DNA from: Macrothele yani
Taxonomy: Eukaryota > Arthropoda > Arachnida > Araneae > Macrothelidae
Length of the DNA stretch: 64,000 nt
Assembly: GCA_039090855.1 (NCBI GenBank)
Contig: CM077002.1
Coordinates: 84,200,194 to 84,264,193, forward strand
Direction: 5' to 3'
Shown: piece after piece, positions 19,366-31,122 of the stretch
Numbering within the stretch: the stretch's first letter is position 1
Layout of the letters: each line of letters starts with the position of its first letter
Translations under genes and position numbers: made by a program
Notes under the pieces: model-generated
What the model was told of the DNA's origin: nothing
The model's database searches: none
The model's input: the letters and a program-made list of their open reading frames with translations, nothing else

Positions 19366-22210
19366 ATGCACACGTACACACAAACACAGTGGCTCATTCA
19401 TCACTCCAAACTACTGGTAGCGTAATAATAATGAGTCCTATTTCCCTTCTCATATCCTAGAATTTACCTTAGTTTATTTATTCGAACAAACACTTTTCTT
19501 TTGCATATCCATTGACTTATATAAAATTTGGGATCGCCTTTCATTATACATACTGTATATAACATGTCAGTTCTAAACGTTCCCCTGTTCATTTGATAAT
19601 TCTGTTATAAAGCTTTCATATCGTCCGATATACGAACTTCCCTGTTAACCAATAATTCTTGTAGCAGTACGGAGTTACTTTTTAAGATTGCCTGAGACAT
19701 ATCTATCATGATTTTCCTTGGTCTAATATTATCTTCTCTTCTTCTGAACAATCACATCGTGTTCAGGAAATTATGGATCTTTTGCTTGCTAAAAGAGAAG
19801 TTTTAATTACATGTTCAAGCATTACTAATAAGTTTTGGAACAAAACTTCGTTAAACGATACTTGTTCCCCGCATGGTTTTGAAATGGAAAGCTGCCATGC
19901 TATCATTACAAAGAAATCCATTTTCTTAAGTGCGCTGTAAGGGCGAGGAAATGACGGATAATACAACATCACACTTTGAAACGGGAAAGTGTAAAGTACT
20001 TTAGTGCTAGTTTCTGCACTGAATGAAAAATCTACAGGGTACAGAAATTTCCCTTCTTATACAGCATACACGTGTAACGTAGTTTGTTTCATCATTTATA
20101 CTCTAACGAAAATAAAATCAGCTTTCTGTGCCTACGTATTTTTATCTTCCGGTGGGAAAAGAGGGATCAACTCTGAATCCTCTGTTGCTAAATCTTCTTC
20201 TACACTTCTGATTACCTTTCGTTTCATGGCAATATTTAATTTTTCTGCCGAACACTTATGGGGCCACGAAGTTATGAAATCCTTCTGCCCAAATGAAATT
20301 TTCCTGTGCTACCGAATTGCAATGTGTCTTATATCCTTATGTCTAAATTATGCAGAATTACAATTTATCTTATTTGCTATTTTGAGCTTCCCTTTTCAGC
20401 TGACATTTTCCTGCGTGCTTAATACTTGATCATGTATGAATTTTCCCTACAAAACAGCCTGGTTCTTGGCTTAAAAAACACCAACTTTCACTTCTGACTT
20501 TGTTTTTAATCAAATGAGCGGTAACAAACTATTCATTTACCTGACTTGTATCAAATTGGCTGATGAGAACAGGAACGGCAAAGCATTATGACTTTCGTTT
20601 AAACCATTCAAGAAATGATGTTTCAATCCATGACAACCATATTTGATAGAAGATTGTTTTGCGAACATTTTCGTGAATGAAAATTTTATTACTTCAAAGA
20701 AGTGATGTCTGTACATTGCATTCTTCGCTTATAACTGTGTTTGAATGCGCAAGCCGCAGTTTTTTAAATTCCGTAAATTTTTGGAGTTTTCTAAGAGAGA
20801 TGTTAGCATGAAAAATGATGCTGTCAAATGAGGAAGCAGGTTGTTAAAAATAGGAACCTACTAAAACACCCTGGATGATCAAATTGTCTTTAAATTTGAT
20901 GAAATGTGGATCACCTTCAAACTTTTGAGTCCAGGATGATAATTTTTTTGTGGTGGAAGATAGTTCTCATAAACTTATTGATAGCCTTCAGTACCATAAG
21001 TATGATCCTCTGTTGCTCATATTCTTTGAATGATTTAAGCAAATTTTTTCCCAGTACACGCGTCCAGTCCAGTATATTTTAGATCTCACCAAGATTCCCC
21101 ATAATCTAACTCCTTTCCTGTTAAGAAATATTTTTCTCATTATACTTGCACGACCCTAGCATAATAATTTGCATAAAGTCATTAAATGAAAAGGTGTAAT
21201 TCCCCAAGAGATCCTTATTTTTTCTACTGCGCCCGTTATGATACGGTGCTGAAGGCGTTTTTGGTTGTCTACACTAGTTTTGCAGTCAAGAAAAGACAAT
21301 TTCCAGTCTTGGAAACAGCGTAATGACTCAAGAGAATCGTCTTCGAAAAGGAAGCGTAATTGTTTGGCTCCTGTCCAGAAAGTTTGCCTCAATTGCTGGT
21401 TGACGAGTCATACAATGCTAACGAACTGAAACGACCAAGCACAGAATCATCCCGCTCGGAGTTTTATTAATAACTATGAAGTGCACCCTTAGGAATCTCC
21501 ATCTTAACAATTGTTCTTTGTTCTTTTTATTCGTCAAGGAGAACGAGTGCCACTGGGAAGTTATCAAATGTAAAAGCTTATTGCTGTAATTTTCTTATCT
21601 TCCTCCTCAGGTCTCCTGTGTTTCCTAGGAATTCTGTGGCGTGGGTAGGAGTTCTCGTTATTAGTATTTTTGCAAATTATGCGGCTCTCTTAATTACATT
21701 TAAAGGATGATACCCATGCTGTGGGTATGTGCATGTGTGTATAAGTGAATTTATATCTGAAAAATTCACGATTGATACTTAAAGACGAAAGGCAAGTCAA
21801 ATCTAACTCTAAAGAAATTCAGGAAGATTTGCAAAATGTGGTACCTGGACCCCAAATCAGCTGTTACAATGTTTGACGCAGTGTACAGCACATTTTTGGA
21901 CACACGAATGCAAGTAAAAAAAATGTCATGTGGCGCTAGCATTTTTCCTTCACGCTGCAGAATATCTCTGCAATGAGTAGTATCGGACAAATCCTTCTGG
22001 TAAACAATAGGTGTAGGTATGAGCAAGATTTCTTACATATCTTTGTCTCACGTTCTGACTTTTGGGTAGCATACGTAAATGCATATTCCATTTGTCTAAG
22101 TGGTTGCGTTTCTGGAAGATCTATTTAGGAAATTCCTTTTTTGTATCATTTACAACAAGGCCTGAACAAGGTTTTCCAGTTTTTCTTAATATAGAATTCT
22201 CATTTTAGCA
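19366..22210. other. Unassigned AT-rich stretch
   Basis: About 2.8 kb with no gene, RNA or repeat that I can support. The longest open stretch (20004-20429) has no ATG start, composition typical of random AT-rich DNA and no recognisable motif. Confidence 0.4.
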
Positions 22211-22216
22211 AAATAA

Positions 22217-22312
22217 CTTTCGGTCAATACTTATAAAAAAGTAAATAAGTATGCAATACATGAAGTAAGTAAATAAACACGCAATACTTATGAAATAAGT
22301 ATTGACCAAAAG
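22217..22312. repeat. Small inverted repeat with internal direct repeats
   Basis: CTTTCGGTCAATACTTAT (22217-22234) and ATAAGTATTGACCAAAAG (22295-22312) are inverted copies with one mismatch. Between them a unit like AAGTAAATAAGTATGCAATAC is present twice. It could be a small MITE; no target duplication was seen. Confidence 0.6.
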
Positions 22313-23035
22313 CTGGGCTGGGTCTTGGGTCATATTGTATGTTGGTTACGAAAATAAAGTTCTGTTTAGATCTTCAGAAGACGATAAAGTTACTTTCTTG
22401 CCAAAATCTGTGAAATTTAGATAATAAATAATAATATTATTAGTAGTAGTAGTAATTTTATTATTAATAGTAGTAATTTTGGCGATGATTACAGGTTTAG
22501 ATATATGACAGTTAATTGAGCTGCAAGGATTCTGGCTCTTTTTAACTTGACGCTCCCATTCTTGGTTCTGCTGAGTCCCAGGAGGAACCAAGTGTCGCCT
22601 TCTAATGAAATTACACTCCCTGCTTCCAAGGGTATGGGAAAATTCGACTACAATAGCTAACATAAAACTTCTGGTTCTGACACATCTATTGCCAATTATA
22701 GATAGTATTGATCCAATAAGGTTGACTTACAAGGCTCCCACAGTAGATATTAACGTCTGAACATCTTTACGTGTGCAAGACATTCTGCTCCGACTTTACT
22801 AAAATACAAACTACTGAACAATTAATCATATAATCCCTCCTGATAGCTTCTTTTAAAAGTTAAGCTCTCGCTACAAAATATACAAGAAGCTATAAAAATT
22901 CAACATTTTGATTCAGTTCTACGCCTCTGGTTGATATGCTAATATCAACCCTATTGCTAATATGCGGTCACTTCTCTATTAATAGGTAATTACGTCACAG
23001 ATCCAACTAAATATGCTACGATGAGACAATAGAAC
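22313..23035. other. Unassigned, with AT-rich microsatellite
   Basis: A stretch at about 22425-22480 is made of ATAAT/TAG-type simple repeats. Nothing else is recognisable. Confidence 0.5.
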
Positions 23036-24860
23036 GACGTGAATACAAGATGCCTCCACCATCGGCAGAGTCAACTGATTTCCAGCACATATTAATAACA
23101 AGGAGCCACACAAGCGGTCGTTCCATAAGTGATATTTCAGCTGCATTGAAAATTCCTGTTCGACGGTTGGTGATGTACTGTATTATGCATAATAACTGAA
23201 GGCCATGGCTGAATCTGGCAAGAAATGACCAGATGAATCTCCGGATCCAAGGGAATGTGACAGAGGAGCTCTGCAAAGAACTGTCCGCTCAGAATGAAAA
23301 CCAGCATTGTCTCAAATCACGTAAACACCATCTGAGACGTAGGATTGATCTTAGCACCAATACAGTACGCGACATCTGGTACCACATATACTGTATAATG
23401 TGGAAGAAATATTCCTCTCATAATATGTGGAAAATGCGTCATGATTATTAACACAGCAACCAAACATCCCTGAATTGACTGTATTTGCTGTTCTTCACGT
23501 AATATCAATCACATTACAAAACTTGAAAATTTCATCGCCCTGATGCGGGAATCGAAAAAGCATTTCCCGATTGCCGTTCGAGCATGCTAACCGTTATACT
23601 ACCCAGGACAAGAAAGTCAGAAGTATCTGAGTGTTAACAGCGTCGGAAAGTAGTCCGACCGCATTCTTAATCGAATCAACTGTGCTGCCATCTAGCGTTG
23701 TTAAGAATATCACCAGTCGTCCAAGTATATAATGTGGAAGGAATACTCCTCTCATAAAACGTAGAAAATACGTCATGATAATTAACACAGCAATCAGACA
23801 TCTCTGAATTGACTGTATTTACTGTTCTTCACGTAATATCAGTCACATCAGAAAACTTTTCATGCTTAACAACGCTACATGTCAGCACAGTTGCTTCGAT
23901 TAAGAATGCGGTTTAACTACTTTCCGATGCTCTTAACGCTCAGATACTTGTGACTTTCTCGTCCTGGGTGGTGTAACGGTTAGCATACTCGAACAGTAAT
24001 TGGAAAGATGCGGATTCGATTTCCGTTCCAGGGCGATGAAATTTTCAAGTTTTCTAATGTGATTGATATTACGCGGAGAACAGTAAATTCAGTCAATTCA
24101 GAGATGTCTGATTGCTGTGTTAATTATCATGATGGGGTACTACGGTCAAACAACGATCCACAAGTTTCTTATCACTTCGACTACTCCCACACGCCGATCA
24201 GCGTGGTGTAAGGAACGTCGATCTTGGGCGGTAGACCAATGAAAAACTAAGCTTTGGATTGACGAGTTACAGTACACAGTCTACTAATCTGGTAGTTGTA
24301 GCTGGATGTGAAAGATGCCAGGAAAAAGGTACCTACCGGACTGTATAGTCCGACAATGAAAATTGATGGAGACAGCGTGATGGTGTGGATATGTTTTTCG
24401 TGATTCGGTTTGAGCCGATTGGTCGTTTCGTACAAAACTATGAATTCTGAGCTCTATCTGTCTTCACATCGTGGAAAATTATGCACTACCAGCATTGTAG
24501 CAAGACTTTGGGGAAGGCTCAACCAAAGTAGCACAGCTTTGCAATTCAACGTAGGCCCGACATTGAGGCACCATCTTCTCTTCCTAAAAGACGGTGGCTA
24601 AATGTTGGGTCTACGTTAAATTGTAAGATTGTACTACCTGGGATACGTCTATCAGCAGGACGACGCACTATATCATGCTGCCCGCGTCTGAGGACGGGGA
24701 GTCGAATCGTTGGACTGGCCAGTCCAAAATCCTGAATTGAACTTTATAGCGAATTTCTTGGACCTAAATTATATCGTCGGGTGCGTGGAAGAATATATCG
24801 CCTAACAAATAACAGTGAACTGGTCACTGCTTTAAAGGCTAAATGTAGGAACATATCTAC
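23036..24860 (+). pseudogene. Tc1-like transposase relic (T4), split by a SINE-C cluster
   Basis: The N-terminal part begins with ATG near 23050 (MPPPSAESTDFQHIL) and shows the GRSISDISAALKIPVRRLV helix-turn-helix. Around 24210-24870 the same strand shows KERRSWAVDQ, LWIDELQYTVY (first catalytic block, diverged), DSVMVWICF (VMVWGCFS block), YQQDDALYHAARV (QQDNAPxHxAR block) and WPVQNPELNFI (the W-P-x-x-S-P-D-L-N-P block). About 750 bp of SINE-C repeats (23391-24140) lie between the halves. Stops and frame changes are many. The foldback element begins right after it. Confidence 0.7.
23391..24140. repeat. SINE-C cluster: inverted and partial copies of a tRNA-headed repeat
   Basis: Three copies of one repeat lie here. 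A minus copy (about 23428-23705) and a plus copy (about 23863-24140) form an inverted pair. A partial minus copy (about 23765-23862) repeats the first 100 bases of the minus copy. Each full copy has a tRNA-like block (plus copy: CCTGGGTGGTGTAACGGTTAGCAT, about 23962, with the B-box-like GATTCGATTTCC) and a tail that reads ATTACG-CGGAGAACAGTAAATTC and ends TTAATTATCATGA. The sequence TGTGGAAGAAATATTCCTCTC before the minus copy is also repeated before the partial copy, so a segment of roughly 140 bp was duplicated. Confidence 0.75.
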
Positions 24861-24865
24861 GATAA

Positions 24866-26065
24866 CAGTAAATGGTTGAAATCCGTTTTAATGGCGTAGG
24901 ATACAAACAAACTGCAGCGTAAAAGCAAGCTTAAGCCCCTCACGGGTGGCTTCTTCAGGCAGCAAAGCTAAATGTAAACACTAAATTGGAAATACAAACA
25001 GTTCCAGAAGTTTTCAAAATTTAGAAATAGAATAAAACAAAACTCCTTAAACAATGACATTGTAACACGTATGTGATACTTGATGAATGATTTAGCGTTT
25101 CGAGATGCCCAGGATTGAGTGCCAGACGTAAGGTAACTCTACAAAGGTGTCTACATTGCATATGTTGGGGGTTAGACAGGATTTCTACTGTCTCTGTATA
25201 GGCTGTGGCTTTAGCCGTTGTGCATGGGGCCACTTTTCGGATATCTTGCCACCTACTTCGGAAGACTCACAACGGCACTAGCGAGAGAGAGCAAGAACCA
25301 TGACCCCCACACCTAGGTGGTAGGATTTCATTTCATTTTTCATTTCATTTTATTATTTCTGCTGTTACAGGCTATTGAATAATGATAACAATTATTGACA
25401 GTTATAAAATAACAGCAAAGGAAGCTCTAGGAAAAGGCCTCATTGAGTCCTGTCTAAGCCCGGAGCTCCCTGAAGGAAATTTACAAGTCAAGTACATCAA
25501 TGTACACACTACCAGCCATTAATATAACTCTTTCTCCTCCCCCTGTTATTCCCTTAAATAGTTAGCTTAATAGGAAATGCTTTTAATTTTTTCTTATAAA
25601 GGTTAAAGTAATTAATCAATGTCAGTTCTCTGGGCAATGAATTCCAAAACGCCGGCCCACAATAATTTAAACTTTGTTTCATAGTTAAATATCCGAAAAG
25701 TGGCCCCATACACAATGGCTAAAAGTCACAGCTAATAGAGAGACAGTAGAAATCCTGTCTAACCCATACTTCTGCAATGTAAACACCTCTATAGAGTTAC
25801 CTCACCTTTGGCACTCAATTCTGGGTATCTCGAAACGCTAAGTCATGCATCAAGAATCACATGCGCGTGGCAATGTCATTGTTGAAGCAGTTTTATTTTA
25901 TTCTGTTTTTAAATTTTGAAAACTTCTGGAACTGTTTGTATTTCCAATTTAGTGTTTACATTTAGCTTTGCTGCCTGAAGAAGCCAACTGTGAGTGGTGA
26001 AAGCTTGCTTTTACGCTGTAGTTTGTATCCTACGCCATTAAAACGGATTTCAACCATTTTTACTG
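24866..26065. mobile_element. Foldback-type element with ~380-bp terminal inverted repeats
   Basis: The arms at 24866-25245 and 25689-26065 are inverted copies over their whole length. The outer ends read CAGTAAATGGTTGAAATCCG and its near complement; the inner ends read GGCCACTTTTCGGATAT and its complement. The 443-bp spacer has no coding frame and contains a CATTT-rich simple repeat. Long arms with a non-coding centre fit a foldback/MITE-like element or an old inverted duplication. I could not find a target duplication. Confidence 0.85.
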
Positions 26066-26740
26066 CTATTGATTTAGACGTATTCTGCCAGATTATAATT
26101 CATATATATCTGCGATATTTGCAGAAAAACTAGTGCAAAGAATTTCACGTAGTGGACGTCATAAAGGATGAAGATTTCAGCACACAATATAAAATTTCCC
26201 TTAATCCGTCGTTGGTCGCTACACGTTGAACCACGCCAGTGGCAGCGGGTGAGAGTTTTTCTCACACTACCTTCTTCCGCTGTTCTAAGTAGTCTACTCA
26301 CTAATAACACTTCAGAATTCTTTCTTTGCAAAAAAATGTAGTTAATATATATATAGTTACATATCAAATTAGGCGATTAACGCACTCGTATCATAGCGTT
26401 ATCTATAAAAATACAAAACAAAAACACCAGTGGTCGCTTAATGAGAAGAGATATCACCTGACTGCAAACGCCAATGGTCGCTTGATGAGAGAAATGCTCA
26501 CATGTAGCACATGGGAGCAAAGAGCGGACCGTTTTAAGATCAAAGACGCTCCTATCCATCTATCGGAACTGATAACAGATTATTGAGAAGATTCTAAAAC
26601 TCAGCTAGAGCGGAGATAGTGCCCCTAGGGTAACTTCCAAAGAAATGGCTCTCTTTACATGCAAAGCGTGAGGGACATTCTCATAGCGCGATCAACGACG
26701 GGTTAAATAAAGATATTTTGTAAATAAGTAGGTGACCTGA
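26066..26740. other. Unassigned AT-rich stretch
   Basis: No gene or known repeat. A motif CCA-ATGGTCGCTTGATGAGA occurs twice in similar form near 26430 and 26470. Confidence 0.4.
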
Positions 26741-26742
26741 CA

Positions 26743-26944
26743 TTTTTTTTTTTTTTTTTTTATTGGAGGTTTAACGACCACCGTGAGCAACTCAATGGGC
26801 TATAAGCAGTCGCCCGTCCCTAATTTAGGGTCACTGGTTCCAGGGAAGGGAGAGAGCCAGTGCCGTAAGACAAACACAACATCCATGCCTTTTGGACGAA
26901 TGATCAGAGGCCATTGCCTTAGACCACTGCGCCACCGGGGCGGC
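26743..26944 (-). mobile_element. SINE-A copy 8, minus strand, young
   Basis: It starts with about 18 T (complement of the A-tail) and is nearly identical to copy 1 over the body. The head lacks the B-box segment (internal deletion of about 25 bp after CATGCC). Flanks ACCTGACAT and ACCTGATAT form a probable 9-bp target duplication with one change. Confidence 0.88.
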
Positions 26945-28370
26945 AACCTGATATTAATGGTAGGGCAGTGTATATGTAGTGGGTAGAGAGTGCATACACA
27001 ACAGTAAGCTTAGAAGGTCATTCAGCGATTAAAATATAACACAAGACAGCATCAAAGGGAATTGTGTCTGTATTTCACTTCTGTGTGACTATTTCAGATA
27101 CTTTGGTTTATTCCGTGACACCTGATTTGAGAGGAAGCGGTAGCGAAACAATTGAAGGTTATTCACACTAGCTCGAATGTAAGATTGAAAAATAATAGCA
27201 TCAACTGTAGAAATAAAAAATATCTCCTGTTGAAAGGACAGTTTTCAGAGATTTGTTATCTCACTTCCATTACACATTACATGCATTAGTAACGAAAAAA
27301 TAAAACAAATCCCCATTTTTAAAATGTGATATCTCTTTCAAAAGAATGCTTCTAATTAAATTCCTTTCACAATTAAATAATACCTGGCTCTTTTAAGTTC
27401 TCTAGTTTGACCGAATGATTAATTTTATTTCGTCATTAGATCATAATTCACAGTTGTTGAATGCTAGAACATCAGTTGTTGAATGCGAAATGTAATTTAA
27501 TCCGGAATGTAGAGACGTCTGAAATACTGGAGCTTCTACTAAGTTTCGAAAAGCAGCAGCGTTGTGATCTTTCTTCACTGATGCACATTCCTGACTTTCC
27601 CTGAAAGGAAATGGGATTTGTTTCTTCTTTTCCTCGTTCTGGACGTAGGAGGTATTTGAGTGACATCATGGATCTTAACGTAAGAAAAGGATCACGGAGA
27701 GTTATCAATAGGACCTTTCTTCTGTTTGATGAAAGCTACTTCGAACTGGAATGTAGTACTTGAGACGAAGAGCAATGTCCCTTTTCAGAGAAACCCTTTT
27801 CTATTCATTCGTGCAGCTTGAGCCTCCACACAGTGCGAAAGGAGATCGACCCTTATCGTTGAGCTTTTTACCTTCGCCCTCAGCATAAATTTTCTCAAAT
27901 CCATGGTGTTTTTTTCATTGCCTTCTTTACTTCGGAGTGTATAGATGACACGCTCTTTCAACCCCTTCTTTCTTCCTTTGTTACCGAGTTTTATAAGATC
28001 ACGAAGGAAATATCTCCCATGAAAAACATCTGAATGAATTTTCTGCTGAAATTCTTCATACGGTAGATACGGATTTTTTTTATAAAGAGTGGTATTATTT
28101 TTCTTATCTGTATTACAAATCTACGTACATTAAATATCCTTTTTAATGAAGTGCAGTACTTCTTAGAGTTAAGCACAGTGCAAAGAAAACTGTATCTGTT
28201 TATGGAGGAATAATTTCTGGATTGTTGTAAAGTTTTATTTTGGTAGTTTTTGTAATGAATTTCCATCTTAACTTAACAGCTACTTTGTGAAGAAAGCTTA
28301 GGGGTAACCATGGTGTAACGCTCAGTAATTAAACATCTTGATTCAAGTTTTACATTTTACAGTATATTCT
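26945..28370. other. Unassigned AT-rich stretch
   Basis: Short open frames at 27472-27708 and 27991-28266 (minus) have no motifs and look random. No repeat recognised. Confidence 0.4.
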
Positions 28371-28550
28371 TTGGTTTGTTTGGGGTTTAACGACCACTGT
28401 GAGCAACTCGATGGCCTTAAAAGCAGTCGCCCGTTTCTACTTTAGAGCCCCTAGTTCCCGGAAAAGGGAGAGAGCCAGTGCAGTAGGACAAACACCCCAT
28501 CCATGCATCACCTCAGATTCGGGACCGGACTTACCTCGGACGATTCATTT
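28371..28550 (-). mobile_element. SINE-A copy 9, minus strand, head lost
   Basis: The body is well preserved from GGGGTTTAACGACCACTGTG to GACAAACACC. The tRNA-like head is mostly lost or scrambled beyond about 28510. Confidence 0.8.
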
Positions 28551-31010
28551 ACCTGTATTATATCATTGACCACGCACGAGCACGAGGGAGGGGAGGGGGA
28601 ACGTCACCGAAATGAATTAATAATCGGACTTTTAAATGTCAAGAGGTTAAAGCTAAGAGACCATACTTCCTTGTAATATAATAATACATTTTTTTCAAAT
28701 ATTAGTGATCTATTCATCTTCTCACGTAATCAGCAAGTGTGTTTAGGTATTTGCTTCTTTCTTAATCATTTGTCGACGAATGTTACTCTTGTAATAAGTT
28801 GCTTTGAGGTAAATCTCAATTCTGTCTTAATTTCGGCCAAATGTTTTTCTAAACAGACCACACATAATGAATTCGATGTAGCATTTATTTCTCTAACGCA
28901 AGATCTACGCGTAAACGAAACACATCTTAATAGAAAGACCCGTCAAAGTAGCGTACCTTAAACTATATGTGGACGATTTAGGGGTTATGCATTTCAGGAA
29001 ATGCGGTTTGAGAAATAAGTAAAAATTGAATTTCTTGCTCGTGGCATTTCATCACGTTTTCCTTCCCAAACACGCCTGCTCATTGTAAAAGGGAAAATAA
29101 ATTAATGTACTTATTTTGGTTTTACTTAGAAACCAGCATTCCTGACATTTTTGTTTTTAAAAAAAGGACATTATCAAGAAACAAATAACTATTTCTTCTT
29201 CACTGTATGGTATTTCATTAAAAAAGCAGAGGTATCCTGTTAATATATACTGCACAAAGCATAAGCAGCTCCGAAATTGAAATCAAAAACAGGAAGCACT
29301 CTGTAACAGACGGAAAAAGAGTATGGTTATTCACTTGTGAATCACATGAATGAATGTTTACGGGAGGTCTATCTGGTGTCATGGAGCTTTTACAGATCAG
29401 AGACTTGTAAAGTTAAGTTTCTTTGTAAGAGAAACAGGTTCTATCAATGAAGATACAAATATATTAGTACGATTTTCAATGGTCTGTTGAATTGACAAAT
29501 TTTCTGAGAATGGGATAGTTCAGCGCTCATCAGCTAGGGAAAAATCTCTGATATTTTTAATATTAGGTTTGAGTTAGAGGAAACTGAAATATTACGTGTG
29601 AATCTGATGCTTTGTTCAACCGATGTAGCAGATTTTCCCAAATAAAGCAGGCGAATGGATTCTTATAATTGCTTCATGTATCAGCTTATGGAAAGAATTT
29701 AGGATAAGGTTGCTGTTGATTGAAATAAGAAACGCCTAATTTTATTAACTGCATCTATTTCAGACAAAGAGCTATGCGACGCAGCTGTATCATGCTTTTA
29801 ATAGACACCAGTGCACTCTTACGGACTTTGAAAAACATCATTCACTAACAGTAATTTCTGGACAAATTACAACAAAATGTTACAAGTGAATCCGCATTAT
29901 AGAAAATACCTTTAGTGCTATTATACCGATATTATTCAAACAATGAACAAAAATATGAAAAACAAGAAAATGTGAATTAGCATTCATAAGTGATACTGTA
30001 GTAGGAAGTTATGCAGCAAGCTGTTGTACGTATTAAGCATCTACTTACATCACGACAGCTTGAAACAAAAATGATGCCACAGTATTCTTCTGTGTAATAA
30101 GCAGCCGTTGGACGAAAGCTTCAAAAGTAGCACAGAGCACTCCATGAGACAAGCGTGGCTTTACGAACTATGATCAGACACTGTAAGTAAATCTACAAGT
30201 TTGAACTTTTTTTCTCAGACCAGACAGCCTTATAAAACATACTTGTTTTATTTTTATAAACTAACAGTAAAGGGCAGTGGGAGAAAGTGAAATTTCCCAC
30301 GCATATATTAAGCATAACTCGCACATACCGAAAGGATTTAAACGTTCAAACATCGAAAGATATCACATTGCGAGCATTTCTCTTTGTTCTTTATTTTGTT
30401 AGAATATGTATGAAACTGCATGCAATGCTGCAAATTCATTTTATTTCCGCGTTTGTTTATAGTTATAATATTTCGAATTTTTCGATTTTTTCATTATTAA
30501 TTTACAAATCGTTTGAAAGAAATGTGTAGGAGGAGAATTTTTGTTAAATTTTTATTAGTAAAACGGCAGTAGTAGCAAACGAAATGAGACCTATCTTATG
30601 CATCCCTATCCTTATATATTTCCAAATTTTCATGTTTCCTGACTTTCCTCTAAAGGAGGTTCCTACGTGTTGCTACCACCGAGTCGAAAGCTTATCACCT
30701 TTCTGCCCGTGAAACGAACTTACAGAATTCCTAGAATAAATATTTTGCCCGGAACGGAAAACAAATTCTTACTCCTCCAGTAACTCCGCTGCGAAATCTG
30801 GATATTTCAGTAATTTATGGACCTAGTTGATGACGTTAATATAAATACTTTTTCTGGATTCAGGTTTGCGTGAAATGGAAAACAAATTTTCTCTCACAGA
30901 TCCTCAGTTGTTTTCTCTAAGTCTACCTGTATTTCTTTGTCTGTTGAAAGTCACTTACGTAAAGAGAAGTCTCTCTCTCTCTCTTTTTATAAGGGCGCGC
31001 GGGGGCGGTA
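28551..31010. other. Unassigned AT-rich stretch
   Basis: No supported gene or mobile element in about 2.4 kb. There is a short CTCTCTCTCTCTCT run at about 30970. Confidence 0.4.
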
Positions 31011-31122
31011 GGTGTAACGACCACCGTAAACCCAATCGGCTATAAGCAGTCGTCCGTCCCTAATTTAGAGTCACTGGTTCCATGGAAGGGAGAGAGCTAG
31101 TGCTGTAAGACAAACACACATT
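31011..31122 (-). mobile_element. SINE-A copy 10, 3' half only
   Basis: It keeps the 3' half from GTAACGACCACCG to AGACAAACACA in reverse. It abuts the 5' end of the Penelope-like reading frame and may mark where that element was cut. Confidence 0.8.

Noticed and set aside
20004..20429. 141-codon frame that looks membrane-like
   Set aside because: No ATG at its start, random AT-rich composition and no motif or neighbouring signal.
27472..28266. Two minus-strand frames as small genes
   Set aside because: No motifs, no plausible splice context and AT-rich composition as expected by chance.
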